The position numbers were made by a program, and so were the translations under genes. DNA of 64,000 nucleotides from Pseudomonadota bacterium (lineage in GTDB: Bacteria > Pseudomonadota > Alphaproteobacteria > Rhizobiales > Xanthobacteraceae), in assembly GCA_023451825.1 (NCBI GenBank), contig JAEXYA010000025.1:1-64000 (forward strand). The letters are read 5' to 3'. Shown here piece after piece: positions 24,615 to 33,261 of this stretch (its first letter is position 1; the number at the start of each line of letters is the position of its first letter). A model generated the notes under the pieces. It was given only the letters and a program-made list of their open reading frames with translations. It searched no databases and was not told the origin of the DNA.

Positions 24615-24950
24615 TTACCTGCCATAGGTGCCGAGCAACTGGCCGAGGCTCTGCATCACGAAGACATTGGCGCGCAGATGCACCTCTTTGCCATTCGCGA
24701 GCCGGACGCCGATCTCGTAAGTGGCGGCATCGACCTGGCGCATGCCGAGAACCTGCGAAATCTCCAGGGTCTCGAGGGAGCCCTGCGCCGCAGCAGCCTG
24801 TTTCGGCGCGGCTTGCTTTGGCGCGGCCTGCTTGGCCGGGCGCGGTGCCGGTGCTGCAGCCGCGGGGGCTTCGGCCGGCGCCGGTGCAGCGCCTTGCGCG
24901 AAGGCGAGTGTGGGGGCGAGCAGGGCGGTTGCAAGGACGATGAATTTCAC
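24615..24950 (-). CDS. Small secreted protein with Pro/Ala/Lys repeats
   Basis: From GTG 24950, with AGGAGA 8 bp upstream, a 111-residue product starts MKFIVLATALLAPTLAFAQ, a clear signal peptide. A Pro/Ala-rich linker with the near-repeat KQAAPKQAAPKQAA follows, then a 50-residue folded part (LEISQVLGMRQVDAATYEIG, LANGKEVHLRANVFVMQSL). I do not know the family. It is probably periplasmic. It is convergent with the regulator and divergent from the caspase-like gene. A longer frame extends to 25286, but the signal peptide and ribosome-binding site fix the start. Confidence 0.75.
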   Translation of the reverse strand: MKFIVLATALLAPTLAFAQGAAPAPAEAPAAAAPAPRPAKQAAPKQAAPKQAAAAQGSLETLEISQVLGMRQVDAATYEIGVRLANGKEVHLRANVFVMQSLGQLLGTYGR

Positions 24951-25170
24951 GCCGGTCTCCTGATAAGTCACGCAGAATCGGCCCTCGCTATAGCAGATTG
25001 CGGCGCATTTTGTGGCAACCGCGCCATGCTGCGGCAGCGGTTGATCTACCCTGCGATGCAAGACAAATGGAGCTGCGCCGGGTACATCTGCAATTGAACC
25101 GGCCGCAACGTGGCCCCGACCAAGGCAGACAATCGCGCGGCGGGCACCGTCGCAAAACGGGAATACAGGC

Positions 25171-26676
25171 ATGAATGCGACGATGAGACGGCTCGTACTC
25201 ACCATGGGTGTGCTGATGAGCGCGATCCTCGTGGCAACGCCCGCATCGGCCGAGAAGCGCGTTGCGCTGGTCGTCGGCAACGACAATTATCGCAACGTCT
25301 CCAAACTGCAGAAAGCCGTCAACGACGCCCGCGCCATGGGTGAGGTGCTGAAGAAACTCGGCTTCGATGTGATGGTCGCCGAGAACCAGACCCGGCAAGG
25401 CTTTAGCCAGGCGCTGCTGTCCTTCGAGACCAAACTGGAAAAGGGCGACACCGCCTTCTTCTTCTTCGCCGGCCATGGGTTCGAGATCACCGGCCAGAAT
25501 TATCTCCTTCCGACCGACGTGCCGGCCGCAACGGCCGGGCAGGAAGAGCTGGTGCGCGACAGTTCGGTGCTGGCCGACCGCATCGTCGATCGCCTGCAGA
25601 ACAAGGGCGTGCGCAGCGCCATCCTCGTTTTCGATGCCTGCCGCAACAATCCGTTCGAGCGCTCCGGCACGCGCTCGCTGGCGGGCGGCGCCGGCCTCGC
25701 GCCCATGGTGCAACTGCCGGAGGGCGTGTTCTCGATCTTCTCCGCCGGGCCGCGGCAGACCGCGCTTGATCGCCTGTCCAACAACGACACCGATCCGAAT
25801 TCGGTATTCACCCGCACCTTCATCAAGGAAATCCAGGAGCCGTCGCTCAATCTGGTGCAGATCGCCCAACGCACCCGCCGCACCGTGAGTGAACTCGCGG
25901 ACACCATCAAACATCGCCAGGTGCCGGTCTATTTCGACCAGATGGTGGACGACGTCTTCCTCAACGGCCAGGCCAAGCCGAACAAACCCGTGCAGGCCAC
26001 CACGCTGCCGACGTCGCAACTGCCGAAGGTCGCAGCCTTGCCGCCGGCGCAGACGTCGCCACTGCCCACACCGGACAATCCGAACGCACCGATCGCCAGC
26101 TTCTCCCGCCACAATGGCGGTTGGACGGTGGTGTTCTCCCTGGTGGATCCCGCCCTCGGCATTTCGTGGCGTCGTGGCGACAGCGGCGATTTCCGCGAGA
26201 CCGGTTTCATGGACACGCTCGACCCGCGCACGCGCAAGCGGCTGCCCAATCCGTCGATCCAGTTGAATGCCGACGAGCCTGCGACCACACTGCAGGTGCG
26301 CTATATCGACATCACCGGCGAGATGCAGGGCCCGTTCCCGATCCGCTTCGATCCGGAAGCCGCCTTGGTGCGCGACCAGCGCAAGATTCTCGACATGACG
26401 GCATCGAACTGGCTTGAGTTCGGCGGCTCCAACGGGCTGCTCTATTACACGCACCTGATCTCGTATCGCTGCGCGATCCGCGAGGTGAAGCTCGGCTTCG
26501 ATACCTCGGTGCCGGATCAGGTGCTGCGCCTGCCGCCCTGCAATCAGCGCGATCCCATGGCGGTGCCGCGCGATGCGCCGATCTATATGAAGGTCCCGGG
26601 CGGCGCGCGCTCGGTGTCGGTGGAATTGCAATTCCGCGACGGCAGCGTGTCGGAGATCAGGACGTTTCGGAAATGA
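25171..26676 (+). CDS. Secreted caspase-like (peptidase C14) protein
   Basis: A signal peptide (VLMSAILVATPASA) precedes a caspase p20-like domain that starts KRVALVVGNDNYRNVSKL. The catalytic dyad is present: His102 in FFFAGHGFE and Cys157 in VFDACRNNPF. The C-terminal 200 residues (from about 300) are a separate domain I cannot name. Bacterial caspase homologues (orthocaspases) cleave after basic residues in characterised cases; the substrate here is unknown. With a signal peptide it should act in the periplasm. ATG 25171 is used, and ATG 25183 is possible. The stop overlaps the next gene's ATG, so the two are probably one transcript. Confidence 0.88.
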   Translation: MNATMRRLVLTMGVLMSAILVATPASAEKRVALVVGNDNYRNVSKLQKAVNDARAMGEVLKKLGFDVMVAENQTRQGFSQALLSFETKLEKGDTAFFFFAGHGFEITGQNYLLPTDVPAATAGQEELVRDSSVLADRIVDRLQNKGVRSAILVFDACRNNPFERSGTRSLAGGAGLAPMVQLPEGVFSIFSAGPRQTALDRLSNNDTDPNSVFTRTFIKEIQEPSLNLVQIAQRTRRTVSELADTIKHRQVPVYFDQMVDDVFLNGQAKPNKPVQATTLPTSQLPKVAALPPAQTSPLPTPDNPNAPIASFSRHNGGWTVVFSLVDPALGISWRRGDSGDFRETGFMDTLDPRTRKRLPNPSIQLNADEPATTLQVRYIDITGEMQGPFPIRFDPEAALVRDQRKILDMTASNWLEFGGSNGLLYYTHLISYRCAIREVKLGFDTSVPDQVLRLPPCNQRDPMAVPRDAPIYMKVPGGARSVSVELQFRDGSVSEIRTFRK

Positions 26677-27047
26677 GCGACGTCGAAGTGATCGCTGAGC
26701 TTGAGGAGTGTCGTCGCCAAGCGATGTTATCCTCGGATACGACCTTCTTTGACGAGCACTTCTGCGACGAAGCGACCTACACGCATTCCAATGCTGAGAT
26801 CGACAACAAGGCAGAATACTCTGCCAAGATCGACAATCACGATTACGACTATCGCGAGCTGAACTTCCTTGATCAGGACATCCGTATCGTCGGTGATGCC
26901 GCTCTCATCACCGGTCGTATGACCGGCGAAGTTGTGATCGCCAGCCATCTGCGAAAGCTCAATGCCCGCACCACCGTGGTCTGGATCAAGCGCGACGGCC
27001 GCTGGCAGATGCTGACCTTCCAGAGCACGCCGATCCCGGCGGCCTGA
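26673..27047 (+). CDS. NTF2-like (SnoaL/DUF4440-type) protein
   Basis: The 124-residue protein reads as a small NTF2-like fold: an N-terminal helix (VIAELEECRRQAMLSSD), a DEATYTHSNAEIDNKAEY segment and a C-terminal strand pair ending TTVVWIKRDGRWQMLTFQST, the usual closing motif of DUF4440/SnoaL proteins. There is no signal peptide, so it is cytoplasmic. Its ATG overlaps the caspase-like gene's stop (ATGA), pointing to translational coupling. The family includes isomerases and ligand-binding proteins, so a specific activity cannot be given. It converges on the metallo-beta-lactamase-fold gene. Confidence 0.8.
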   Translation: MSDVEVIAELEECRRQAMLSSDTTFFDEHFCDEATYTHSNAEIDNKAEYSAKIDNHDYDYRELNFLDQDIRIVGDAALITGRMTGEVVIASHLRKLNARTTVVWIKRDGRWQMLTFQSTPIPAA

Positions 27048-27070
27048 AACTCAACGCGTCAGCTCACCGT

Positions 27071-28036
27071 TCACGTCTGCAACGCCCAATCGGCCACCTG
27101 CCAGCGCAATTGCCCGCGATCCGAGACGATGCGACCAAGTCCGGGGAAGGGCATATGGGTTGCCGCGATCAACGCGCCTTCCGAAGCCGCGCGCGCGAAA
27201 AATTTGTCCCGCATCGCTTGCGCCGCCGGGCGGTCCTGTTCGAACAGGAAACCCACATCGGTCGCGATCGGATGGATCACGGGGAAGATCATGTCGGACA
27301 CCATGATCAGGCTCTGGCCGGCATCCTCGATGCGCACGCCGATATGGCCCGGCGTATGCCCGGTCAGATCGACGATGGAGACACCGCGCACAATCTCGCG
27401 CTCGCCATCGATCGCCTGCAGTTTCGGATACAGCCGCACGACTTCGCTCGCCATCTTGAATGAGGGCTGCAGATAGTCAGGGGCACCGGCGCGCTTGGCC
27501 GCATCGGTCCAGTGCTTGACGTCGCGCCGGTCGATATAGAGCTCGGCCTTTGGATAGTTGTTCTTGCCACCGAAAATCAGTCCACCCATGTGGTCCTGAT
27601 GCATGTGGGTGACGATGACAGCGTCAATCTGGTCGCGACGCAGCCCGAAAGCCGCAAGCGCCTGCGGCAGTGCGCCGGTCTGCCCGATGGAGCCGGCCGG
27701 TCCTGTATCGATCAGGATTTTGCGCTGGCCGTCCTCGATCAGATATTGATTGAACAGGAAGCGCACACCGCTCGATCGCGCGGTGAACTGGGCTTTCGCA
27801 GCCGCCTCGACCTGCTCGGCGCTGCGGCCCGGGAAATAGGTGTAGGGCATGTCCGCATAGCCATCGGTCAGCGCGGTCACCGTGAAGCGGCCGAGCTTGA
27901 TCTGCGCCAAAGGCGTTACGCCATTCTTTGCAGGCGCCTTGGCGTCTTTGGCCAATGCCGTCCCTGAAACAAGGCCGCTGCTGACGATGCCGAGGCCAAC
28001 GCCTCCCACGAACATGCGGCGAGAGAGATCGGTCAT
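27071..28036 (-). CDS. Tat-exported metallo-beta-lactamase-fold hydrolase
   Basis: The 321-residue product from ATG 28036 begins MTDLSRRMFVGGVGLG, a twin-arginine signal (SRRMFVG) with a following hydrophobic stretch, so folded export to the periplasm is likely. The metal site HMHQDH is at residues 144-149, with further ligands in LTGHTPGHIG and MVSDMIF. Family members hydrolyse lactones, thioesters or beta-lactams; which applies here cannot be told. Homologous quorum-lactonase-like proteins exist, so acyl-homoserine lactone cleavage is one option only. It is divergent from a LysR regulator, its probable controller. Confidence 0.88.
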   Translation of the reverse strand: MTDLSRRMFVGGVGLGIVSSGLVSGTALAKDAKAPAKNGVTPLAQIKLGRFTVTALTDGYADMPYTYFPGRSAEQVEAAAKAQFTARSSGVRFLFNQYLIEDGQRKILIDTGPAGSIGQTGALPQALAAFGLRRDQIDAVIVTHMHQDHMGGLIFGGKNNYPKAELYIDRRDVKHWTDAAKRAGAPDYLQPSFKMASEVVRLYPKLQAIDGEREIVRGVSIVDLTGHTPGHIGVRIEDAGQSLIMVSDMIFPVIHPIATDVGFLFEQDRPAAQAMRDKFFARAASEGALIAATHMPFPGLGRIVSDRGQLRWQVADWALQT

Positions 28037-28176
28037 GGAGTGCCCCTTTTGATCGCTGATGCGGACCCTGGGAGGCGCGAACGGCACCGCCACCAAGTCC
28101 CACGCAAAGCTAGAGCCATTGGCCAAAACGCGGTATTCAGTGACCGCGAGAATGATCCTCCCAGATTTCGGAAGGC

Positions 28177-29181
28177 ATGATGGACCGGTTCGAGGCCATG
28201 TCGGTGTTGCTGGCGGTTGTGGAGGCCGGCAGCCTGTCCGCCGGCGCGCGGCAGTTGCGCGCGCCGCTCGCCACGGTGAGCCGCAAGGTGGCTGAGCTTG
28301 AGCAGCATCTCGGCACCCGGCTGGTGACCCGCAGCAGTCGCAAACTGACCCTCACCGATGCGGGGCGCGCCTATGTGGCGGCGTCGCGGCGTATCCTTGG
28401 ACAGGTGGAGGAGGCCGAGCGCGAGGCTGCCGGAGAATACCAAGCAGCGCGCGGCGCGCTTCACGTCACGGCTCCCGTCGCATTCGGTGAGCGCCATCTT
28501 TTGCCGATCGCCATGACGTTTCTGGCAGAGCAGCCCGACATCACGCTGCGGCTGACCTTGGCCGACCGGCAGATCGACCTGGTCAACGACCATGTCGATC
28601 TGGCTTTGCGCATCGGGCATCTGGATGACAGCGCATTGGTCGCGACCCGCGTCGGCGTGGTGCATCGTGTGATCTGTGCGAGCCCCGATTATCTCGGCCG
28701 GCGCGGTATCCCGCGCGTGCCGGAAGATCTGGCGCAGCATGATGGAATTACATTCAACGGCTTCGCCACATCGCCCGAATGGCGCTATCGGCGCGACACC
28801 GCGGCCTTTGCCGTCGAGCCGCGGGCAAAGCTTGCCGTGAACACGACGGACGCGGCCATACAGGCCGCCCTTGCGGGTGTCGGGATCATTCGCGTGCTCT
28901 GCTATCAGGTCGCCGATGAGCTGAAATCCGGCCGGCTGCAAATTCTCCTGCCGGACTTCGCCCCGGAGCCGCTCCCGGTCAGCCTGGTCTACCCGGACGC
29001 AGGACTGCAGCCTTTGAAGGTCCGCTGTTTCCTGGATTGGGCGGTGCCGCGGCTGCGTGCCGATATGGCGCAGCTCCAGGCGGATTGGCTGGCGATGGAT
29101 GCCACGCAGCGCGTTGCGTCATTGACGGCGACGTCGGGCCATCGTCAAGTTGCAGATCATAGTTTTGGGAATCCGAAATGA
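28177..29181 (+). CDS. LysR-family transcriptional regulator
   Basis: The 334-residue protein has the LysR N-terminal helix-turn-helix (FEAMSVLLAVVEAGSLSAGA, LATVSRKVAELEQHLGTRL, LTLTDAGRAY) and a type 2 periplasmic-binding-like effector domain from about residue 90 (GALHVTAPVAFGERHLLP). It starts at ATG 28177; ATG 28180 is equally possible. It is divergent from the metallo-beta-lactamase gene across 140 bp and overlaps the downstream monooxygenase start by 4 bp, so it may control both. The C-terminus is about 30 residues longer than typical. Confidence 0.9.
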   Translation: MMDRFEAMSVLLAVVEAGSLSAGARQLRAPLATVSRKVAELEQHLGTRLVTRSSRKLTLTDAGRAYVAASRRILGQVEEAEREAAGEYQAARGALHVTAPVAFGERHLLPIAMTFLAEQPDITLRLTLADRQIDLVNDHVDLALRIGHLDDSALVATRVGVVHRVICASPDYLGRRGIPRVPEDLAQHDGITFNGFATSPEWRYRRDTAAFAVEPRAKLAVNTTDAAIQAALAGVGIIRVLCYQVADELKSGRLQILLPDFAPEPLPVSLVYPDAGLQPLKVRCFLDWAVPRLRADMAQLQADWLAMDATQRVASLTATSGHRQVADHSFGNPK

Positions 29182-30416
29182 TTGCTGGTGCAAACGCAAG
29201 CCAACTCACCACCCGTTGCTGCATCGTCGGCGGCGGGCCGGCCGGCATGATGCTCGGCTATCTGCTGGGCCGCGCCGGTGTCGAGACGATTGTGCTGGAG
29301 AAGCACGGCGACTTCTTTCGCGATTTCCGCGGCGACACTGTGCATCCCTCCACGCTGCAGGTGATGGACGAACTCGGCCTGATCGACGACTTCCTCAAGA
29401 TCAAGCACGACCGTATCGCGAAAATGGATGGCTATTTCGGCGAGCACAAATTGCGCATCGTCGATATCACGCGGACGTCGGCGAAATACCCGTTCATCGC
29501 CTTCATGCCGCAATGGGATTTCCTCAATTTCCTGCGCGACAAGGGCAAGCGCTTTCCGCATCTCAACGTGATGATGAAGACCGAGGCCACCGACCTGATC
29601 TGGTCCGGCGCGCAGGTTGTCGGCGTGCAAGCTGTGACAGAGCAGGGGCCGATCGAAATCCGCGCCGATCTCGTCGTCGCCTGCGACGGCCGCCATTCCG
29701 TGGTCCGTCCGGCTGCCAAGCTTGAAGTTGAGGACATCGCGGCGCCGATGGACATTCTCTGGTTTCGCATCGCCAAGGGGCCGGAGACCGAGAGCGTGTT
29801 CGCACGGCTCGAGCCCGGCAAGATGATGGTGACCATCGATCGCGGCGACTACTGGCAATGCGCCTATGTGATCGCCAAGAACCATTTTGACGAGGTGAAG
29901 GGCAGGGGCATCGAGGCCTTCCGCAGCGAGGTGTCGCGGCTGGCGCCGATCCTCAAGGCGCATATCGACGACGTGAAGAACTGGGACGACGTCAAGCTGC
30001 TCACCGTCGCCATCAATCGCCTGACGCGCTGGCATCTGCCGGGCCTGCTGTGCATCGGCGACGCCGCGCATGCGATGTCGCCGGTCGGTGGCGTCGGTGT
30101 GAATATCGCCGTGCAGGATGCGGTGGCCACCGCCAATCTGCTGGCGGCGAAATTGCAGAAGGGGCCGGTGACCGAGGATGATCTCGACACCGTGCGCCAG
30201 CGCCGCGAATTCCCGATGCGTGCAACCCAGGGCATGCAGGTGGTGATGCAGAACAACATCATCAGCCGCGCATTGGCGCCCGGCGATGCGCCGCTGACGC
30301 CGCCGCTGGTGATGCGGATCGTCAGTGCGATCCCGTGGCTGCAGGGACTGACAGCGCGCTTTTTGGCCATCGGTGTGCGGCCGGAGCATGTGAAGTCACC
30401 GGAGGCGTCCTTGTAG
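29178..30416 (+). CDS. FAD-dependent monooxygenase
   Basis: The 412-residue flavoprotein has an N-terminal Rossmann motif CCIVGGGPAGMMLGYLLGRAG with an acidic ribose-binding end (VLEKHG), the CDGRHS motif and the FAD-pyrophosphate motif GDAAHAMSPVGGVGVNIAVQ. These place it among PHBH-type aromatic hydroxylases. It uses NAD(P)H and O2 to hydroxylate a substrate that cannot be named from sequence. It is translationally coupled to the LysR gene upstream. Its TAG stop (30414-30416) lies inside the left arm of an inverted repeat (GTAGGATGGG), so the repeat appears to have supplied the stop codon. Confidence 0.9.
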   Translation: MIAGANASQLTTRCCIVGGGPAGMMLGYLLGRAGVETIVLEKHGDFFRDFRGDTVHPSTLQVMDELGLIDDFLKIKHDRIAKMDGYFGEHKLRIVDITRTSAKYPFIAFMPQWDFLNFLRDKGKRFPHLNVMMKTEATDLIWSGAQVVGVQAVTEQGPIEIRADLVVACDGRHSVVRPAAKLEVEDIAAPMDILWFRIAKGPETESVFARLEPGKMMVTIDRGDYWQCAYVIAKNHFDEVKGRGIEAFRSEVSRLAPILKAHIDDVKNWDDVKLLTVAINRLTRWHLPGLLCIGDAAHAMSPVGGVGVNIAVQDAVATANLLAAKLQKGPVTEDDLDTVRQRREFPMRATQGMQVVMQNNIISRALAPGDAPLTPPLVMRIVSAIPWLQGLTARFLAIGVRPEHVKSPEASL

Positions 30417-30518
30417 GATGGGTTGAGCGGAGGCGCATCGCGCCGGAGCGAAAACCCATCAGCGGAGATTACCGCACGGTTCGGTCGATGGGTTTTCGCT
30501 GCGCTCAACCCATCCTAC
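30413..30518. repeat. Inverted repeat, GTAGGATGGGTTGAGC type, overlapping a stop codon
   Basis: GTAGGATGGGTTGAGCG at the left is mirrored by CGCTCAACCCATCCTAC at the right, with inner GAGCGAAAACCCATC and GATGGGTTTTCGC. Bases 30414-30416 are the stop codon of the monooxygenase gene, so element and coding sequence overlap. Confidence 0.88.
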
Positions 30519-30682
30519 GACATCGCCTCAAATCGAAACTCTTGTCCCGCGGCCGCATGATGCTGTTGCGTTCGGACTGAATGCTGCCTGCGCCCGAACG
30601 CCGCGAGAGGCATTAAGGGTAAATTAGTAGCGCGCATCCCAGTGTGCGATTCAGAACAAGAATACAACTCAAGGGTGATGGA

Positions 30683-31330
30683 ATGTCTTCCGTTCACGTC
30701 GGGTCCAGCGACTACCGATACGCACCCATGGCTTCTTCCTCGGCTCAGAAGACGGTGCAAGACGCAGCGGTTTCGCGGGAGATGTCGGATGCCATCAAAA
30801 CCGGCGATTTCCCCGCCGTGACCGTGACGCTTTCGCCCGAGGCTCAGCAGAGGCTGGAAGCTGACAAGGCCGCTGCCGAGAAGCTGCAGCAGATGGTCGC
30901 GAATGCATCGACGAATGATGCCTCCGACAAGCGGGCTGCCGCGACCGATCTCTCTTGGGACGATCTCATGGATGTCGACGTCGTCGAGCCTGATCCGAGC
31001 AAGGTGCTTCAGCCGATCGGTCGCGAGCAGCAGATCGCCCAGATGAGGGATGCCAAAACGGCGCTCGTCATGGGGCGCGCGGAACGCGCAAATCCTGCGG
31101 GCGCGGCTGCTCTGCGCGATGCGATCGCCAATGGAACGGTGACGATACGCAGCGCTGCCAGCGTGGAGGGCGTCAATTACAAGACCACAGTGACGCCCGC
31201 CGCGGATGGCTCGGGATCACGACACACGTTCAGTTTCGATCCATCACCCGAGGTAAAGGCTCAGATCGACAGCGGCCGCGCGATGGCGATGTGGGATAGC
31301 AAGCTCGGTGATATTTTCATGACCTGGTAG
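30683..31330 (+). CDS. Uncharacterised protein between two inverted repeats
   Basis: From ATG 30683 a 215-residue product begins MSSVHVGSSDYRYAPM. It has a Lys/Ala/Gln-rich predicted helix (AQQRLEADKAAAEKLQQMVA), an acidic LSWDDLMDVDVVEPD stretch, and a C-terminal part ending MWDSKLGDIFMTW. No signal peptide or transmembrane segment is visible. I do not recognise a family. It has its own AT-richer 5' region (AGGCATTAAGGGTAAATTAG) and is bracketed by repeats at 30413-30518 and 31331-31424. An in-frame codon at 30644 could extend it by 13 residues. Confidence 0.65.
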   Translation: MSSVHVGSSDYRYAPMASSSAQKTVQDAAVSREMSDAIKTGDFPAVTVTLSPEAQQRLEADKAAAEKLQQMVANASTNDASDKRAAATDLSWDDLMDVDVVEPDPSKVLQPIGREQQIAQMRDAKTALVMGRAERANPAGAAALRDAIANGTVTIRSAASVEGVNYKTTVTPAADGSGSRHTFSFDPSPEVKAQIDSGRAMAMWDSKLGDIFMTW

Positions 31331-31424
31331 CCGTAGGGTGGATGAGCGAAGCGTCATCCGCCGGCCGAGCTTATAGTTTTGAAACTCCGCGGCGGATGAC
31401 GGCTTCGCCTCATCCGCCCTACGG
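31331..31424. repeat. Inverted repeat, GTAGGG(C/T)GGAT type
   Basis: CCGTAGGGTGGATGAGCGAA at the left pairs with TCATCCGCCCTACGG at the right, with inner GTCATCCGCC and GGCGGATGAC. It fills the convergent junction between the unknown gene and the erpA-like gene. It is related to the copy at 5608-5699. Confidence 0.87.
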
Positions 31425-31431
31425 CCGCGTG

Positions 31432-31779
31432 TCAGATCGAAAAGCTGGTGCCGCAGCCGCAGGAGGCGGTCGCATTCGGGTTGACCACGCGGAACGAGGC
31501 GCCGATCAGGTCGTCCACGAAATCCAGTTCGGAACCGGCCAGGAACGGGGCCGAGGCGGAGTCCACCAGCACGACGGCGGCGTCGCGCTCGATCACGGTG
31601 TCGTCCTCGGTCTTGGCGCGCTCGACATCGAACTTGTACTGGAAGCCCGAGCAGCCGCCGCCTTCGACGGAGACGCGCAGCATCGCGCCGTCACCTTCGG
31701 CCTTTAAAATCTCGCCGATCCGGCGCGCCGCGCTGGCGCTGACGGTGAGGGGGGCTTCGATTGTGGCGGTCTCGGTCAT
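31432..31779 (-). CDS. erpA: ErpA-like A-type Fe-S carrier
   Basis: The 115-residue product from ATG 31779 (MTETATIEAPLTVSASAARR) is a HesB/IscA-fold protein with ligand cysteines in GGCSGFQYKF and the C-terminal SCGCGTSFS. Insertion of Fe-S clusters into apo-proteins is the known role. It differs from SufA at 5196 in having GGGCSGFQY and no Lys/Pro tail, which fits ErpA better. In-frame codons to 31827 form no credible N-terminus. It is divergent from dgt by 97 bp. Confidence 0.92.
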   Translation of the reverse strand: MTETATIEAPLTVSASAARRIGEILKAEGDGAMLRVSVEGGGCSGFQYKFDVERAKTEDDTVIERDAAVVLVDSASAPFLAGSELDFVDDLIGASFRVVNPNATASCGCGTSFSI

Positions 31780-31876
31780 ATCTGGCTCCAGGGCGGCGTT
31801 CGGTGGTTTGAATCTGCCGCGCCCCATAGTTAAGTGCGGCAGCCCGCGGAATCAATTGGATCAAGGATAAACAGCT

Positions 31877-33091
31877 TTGTCGGTCGGAATGGCAGCTCCC
31901 CAGGCCGTCTATGCCTGCGATCCCGCGCAGAGCCGTGGCCGGCTGTTCCCGGAAGCCCCGAGCCGCACCCGCAGCGCCTTTCGCCGCGATTGCGACCGGG
32001 TGATCCATTCCACCGCGTTCCGGCGGTTGAAGCACAAGACCCAGGTGTTCGTGTTCCACGAGGGCGATCATTACCGCACACGTTTGACGCACACGCTCGA
32101 AGTCGCCCAGATCGCCCGCGCGGTGGCGCGACAACTCGGCCTCGACGAGGACCTCACCGAGACCATGGCGCTCGCCCACGATCTCGGCCATCCGCCGTTT
32201 GGTCATGCGGGCGAGCGGGCGCTGGATGCCTGCCTCGAAGCCCATGGCGGCTTCGATCACAATGCGCAGGCACTGCATGTGGTCACCGCACTGGAACACC
32301 GCTATCCCGCATTCGACGGGCTCAACCTGACCTGGGAATCCCTCGAAGGCATCGTCAAGCACAACGGCCCGCTGATGTCCTCCCACGGCACGCCGCTGGA
32401 CCGCTATGCGCAGCACGGCCTGCCGCTCGGCATCACGGACTTCAACCGGAGCCTCGATCTCGAACTCGGCAGCCACGCCTCGCTGGAAGCGCAGGCGGCG
32501 GCGATTGCCGACGACATCGCTTATGACGCCCATGACATAGATGACGGCCTTCGCGCAGGCCTGTTCAGCATCGACGACCTCAAGGTCATCCCGCTGGTGG
32601 GCGATATCGTGGCGCGTATCGATGCCCAATATCCCGGACTCGATGAGGTCAGGCGCGGCGCGGAGCTGGTGCGCGAGCTGATTTCCTACCTGATCAATGC
32701 GGTCGTCAACGAGGCGCAGCGGCGGCTGGACGAGGTGCGGCCGCGGTCGGCCGAGGAGGTGCGTCACTGCGGCCGCCAGTTGATCGCATTTTCGGCCGAG
32801 GCTGCGGAGGCCGAGCGCGCCATCAAATCCTTTCTCTGGACCGGCATGTATCGCCATCCGCGCGTCATGCGGGTCATGGGCGAAGCGGAATGCCTCGTGG
32901 CCGACCTGTTCGCGCGCTACACGCGTGCACCCGGCGATCTGCCGCCGGAATGGCAGGCGGGATCGAATGGCGGCGCGGAATCGGAGGCCGAGCAGGCGCG
33001 CCGGATCGGCAATTTCATCGCCGGGATGACCGACCGTTTTGCCATCACCGAGCATATCCGGCTCTTTGACTCGACCCCGGAATTGCGCTAG
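31877..33091 (+). CDS. dgt: dGTPase-like HD-domain triphosphohydrolase
   Basis: The 404-residue protein has the family N-terminus SRTRSAFRRDCDRVIHSTAF followed by RRLKHKTQVF. The HD metal site is made of HTLEVAQIAR and ALAHDLGHPPFGHAGE. It hydrolyses dNTPs to deoxynucleoside and triphosphate, limiting dNTP pools. The start is a TTG at 31877 with AAGGAT at proper spacing; ATG 31889 lacks such a site. It begins a run of same-strand housekeeping genes with argS, the SPOR protein and nagZ. Confidence 0.93.
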   Translation: MSVGMAAPQAVYACDPAQSRGRLFPEAPSRTRSAFRRDCDRVIHSTAFRRLKHKTQVFVFHEGDHYRTRLTHTLEVAQIARAVARQLGLDEDLTETMALAHDLGHPPFGHAGERALDACLEAHGGFDHNAQALHVVTALEHRYPAFDGLNLTWESLEGIVKHNGPLMSSHGTPLDRYAQHGLPLGITDFNRSLDLELGSHASLEAQAAAIADDIAYDAHDIDDGLRAGLFSIDDLKVIPLVGDIVARIDAQYPGLDEVRRGAELVRELISYLINAVVNEAQRRLDEVRPRSAEEVRHCGRQLIAFSAEAAEAERAIKSFLWTGMYRHPRVMRVMGEAECLVADLFARYTRAPGDLPPEWQAGSNGGAESEAEQARRIGNFIAGMTDRFAITEHIRLFDSTPELR

Positions 33092-33112
33092 GCGGTTCCA
33101 TGTTAAGTGCCT

Positions 33113-33137
33113 ATCGGGATTGAGTAATTATCCCGAT
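33113..33137. other. Perfect 8-bp inverted repeat after dgt
   Basis: ATCGGGAT and ATCCCGAT flank a 9-base loop, 22 bp past the dgt stop. The hairpin has no following T-run, so it may be a weak terminator, an mRNA stability element or an operator for argS. Confidence 0.45.
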
Positions 33138-33261
33138 CCCTGCGCCGGCCCGCGCTGCGAATGTTCGTGAAAGACATTGGCGCTACGCCCGCGAAACCGC
33201 TATCCAGACCCAATCCCGTTCCTGCCGGCTGAGTCCCGGCGCAAGCTGGTTCCGTGCATTG

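Noticed and set aside
24951..25286. N-terminal extension of the small secreted protein
   Set aside because: The internal GTG 24950 has an AGGAGA site and is followed directly by a clean signal peptide; the extension would bury that signal.
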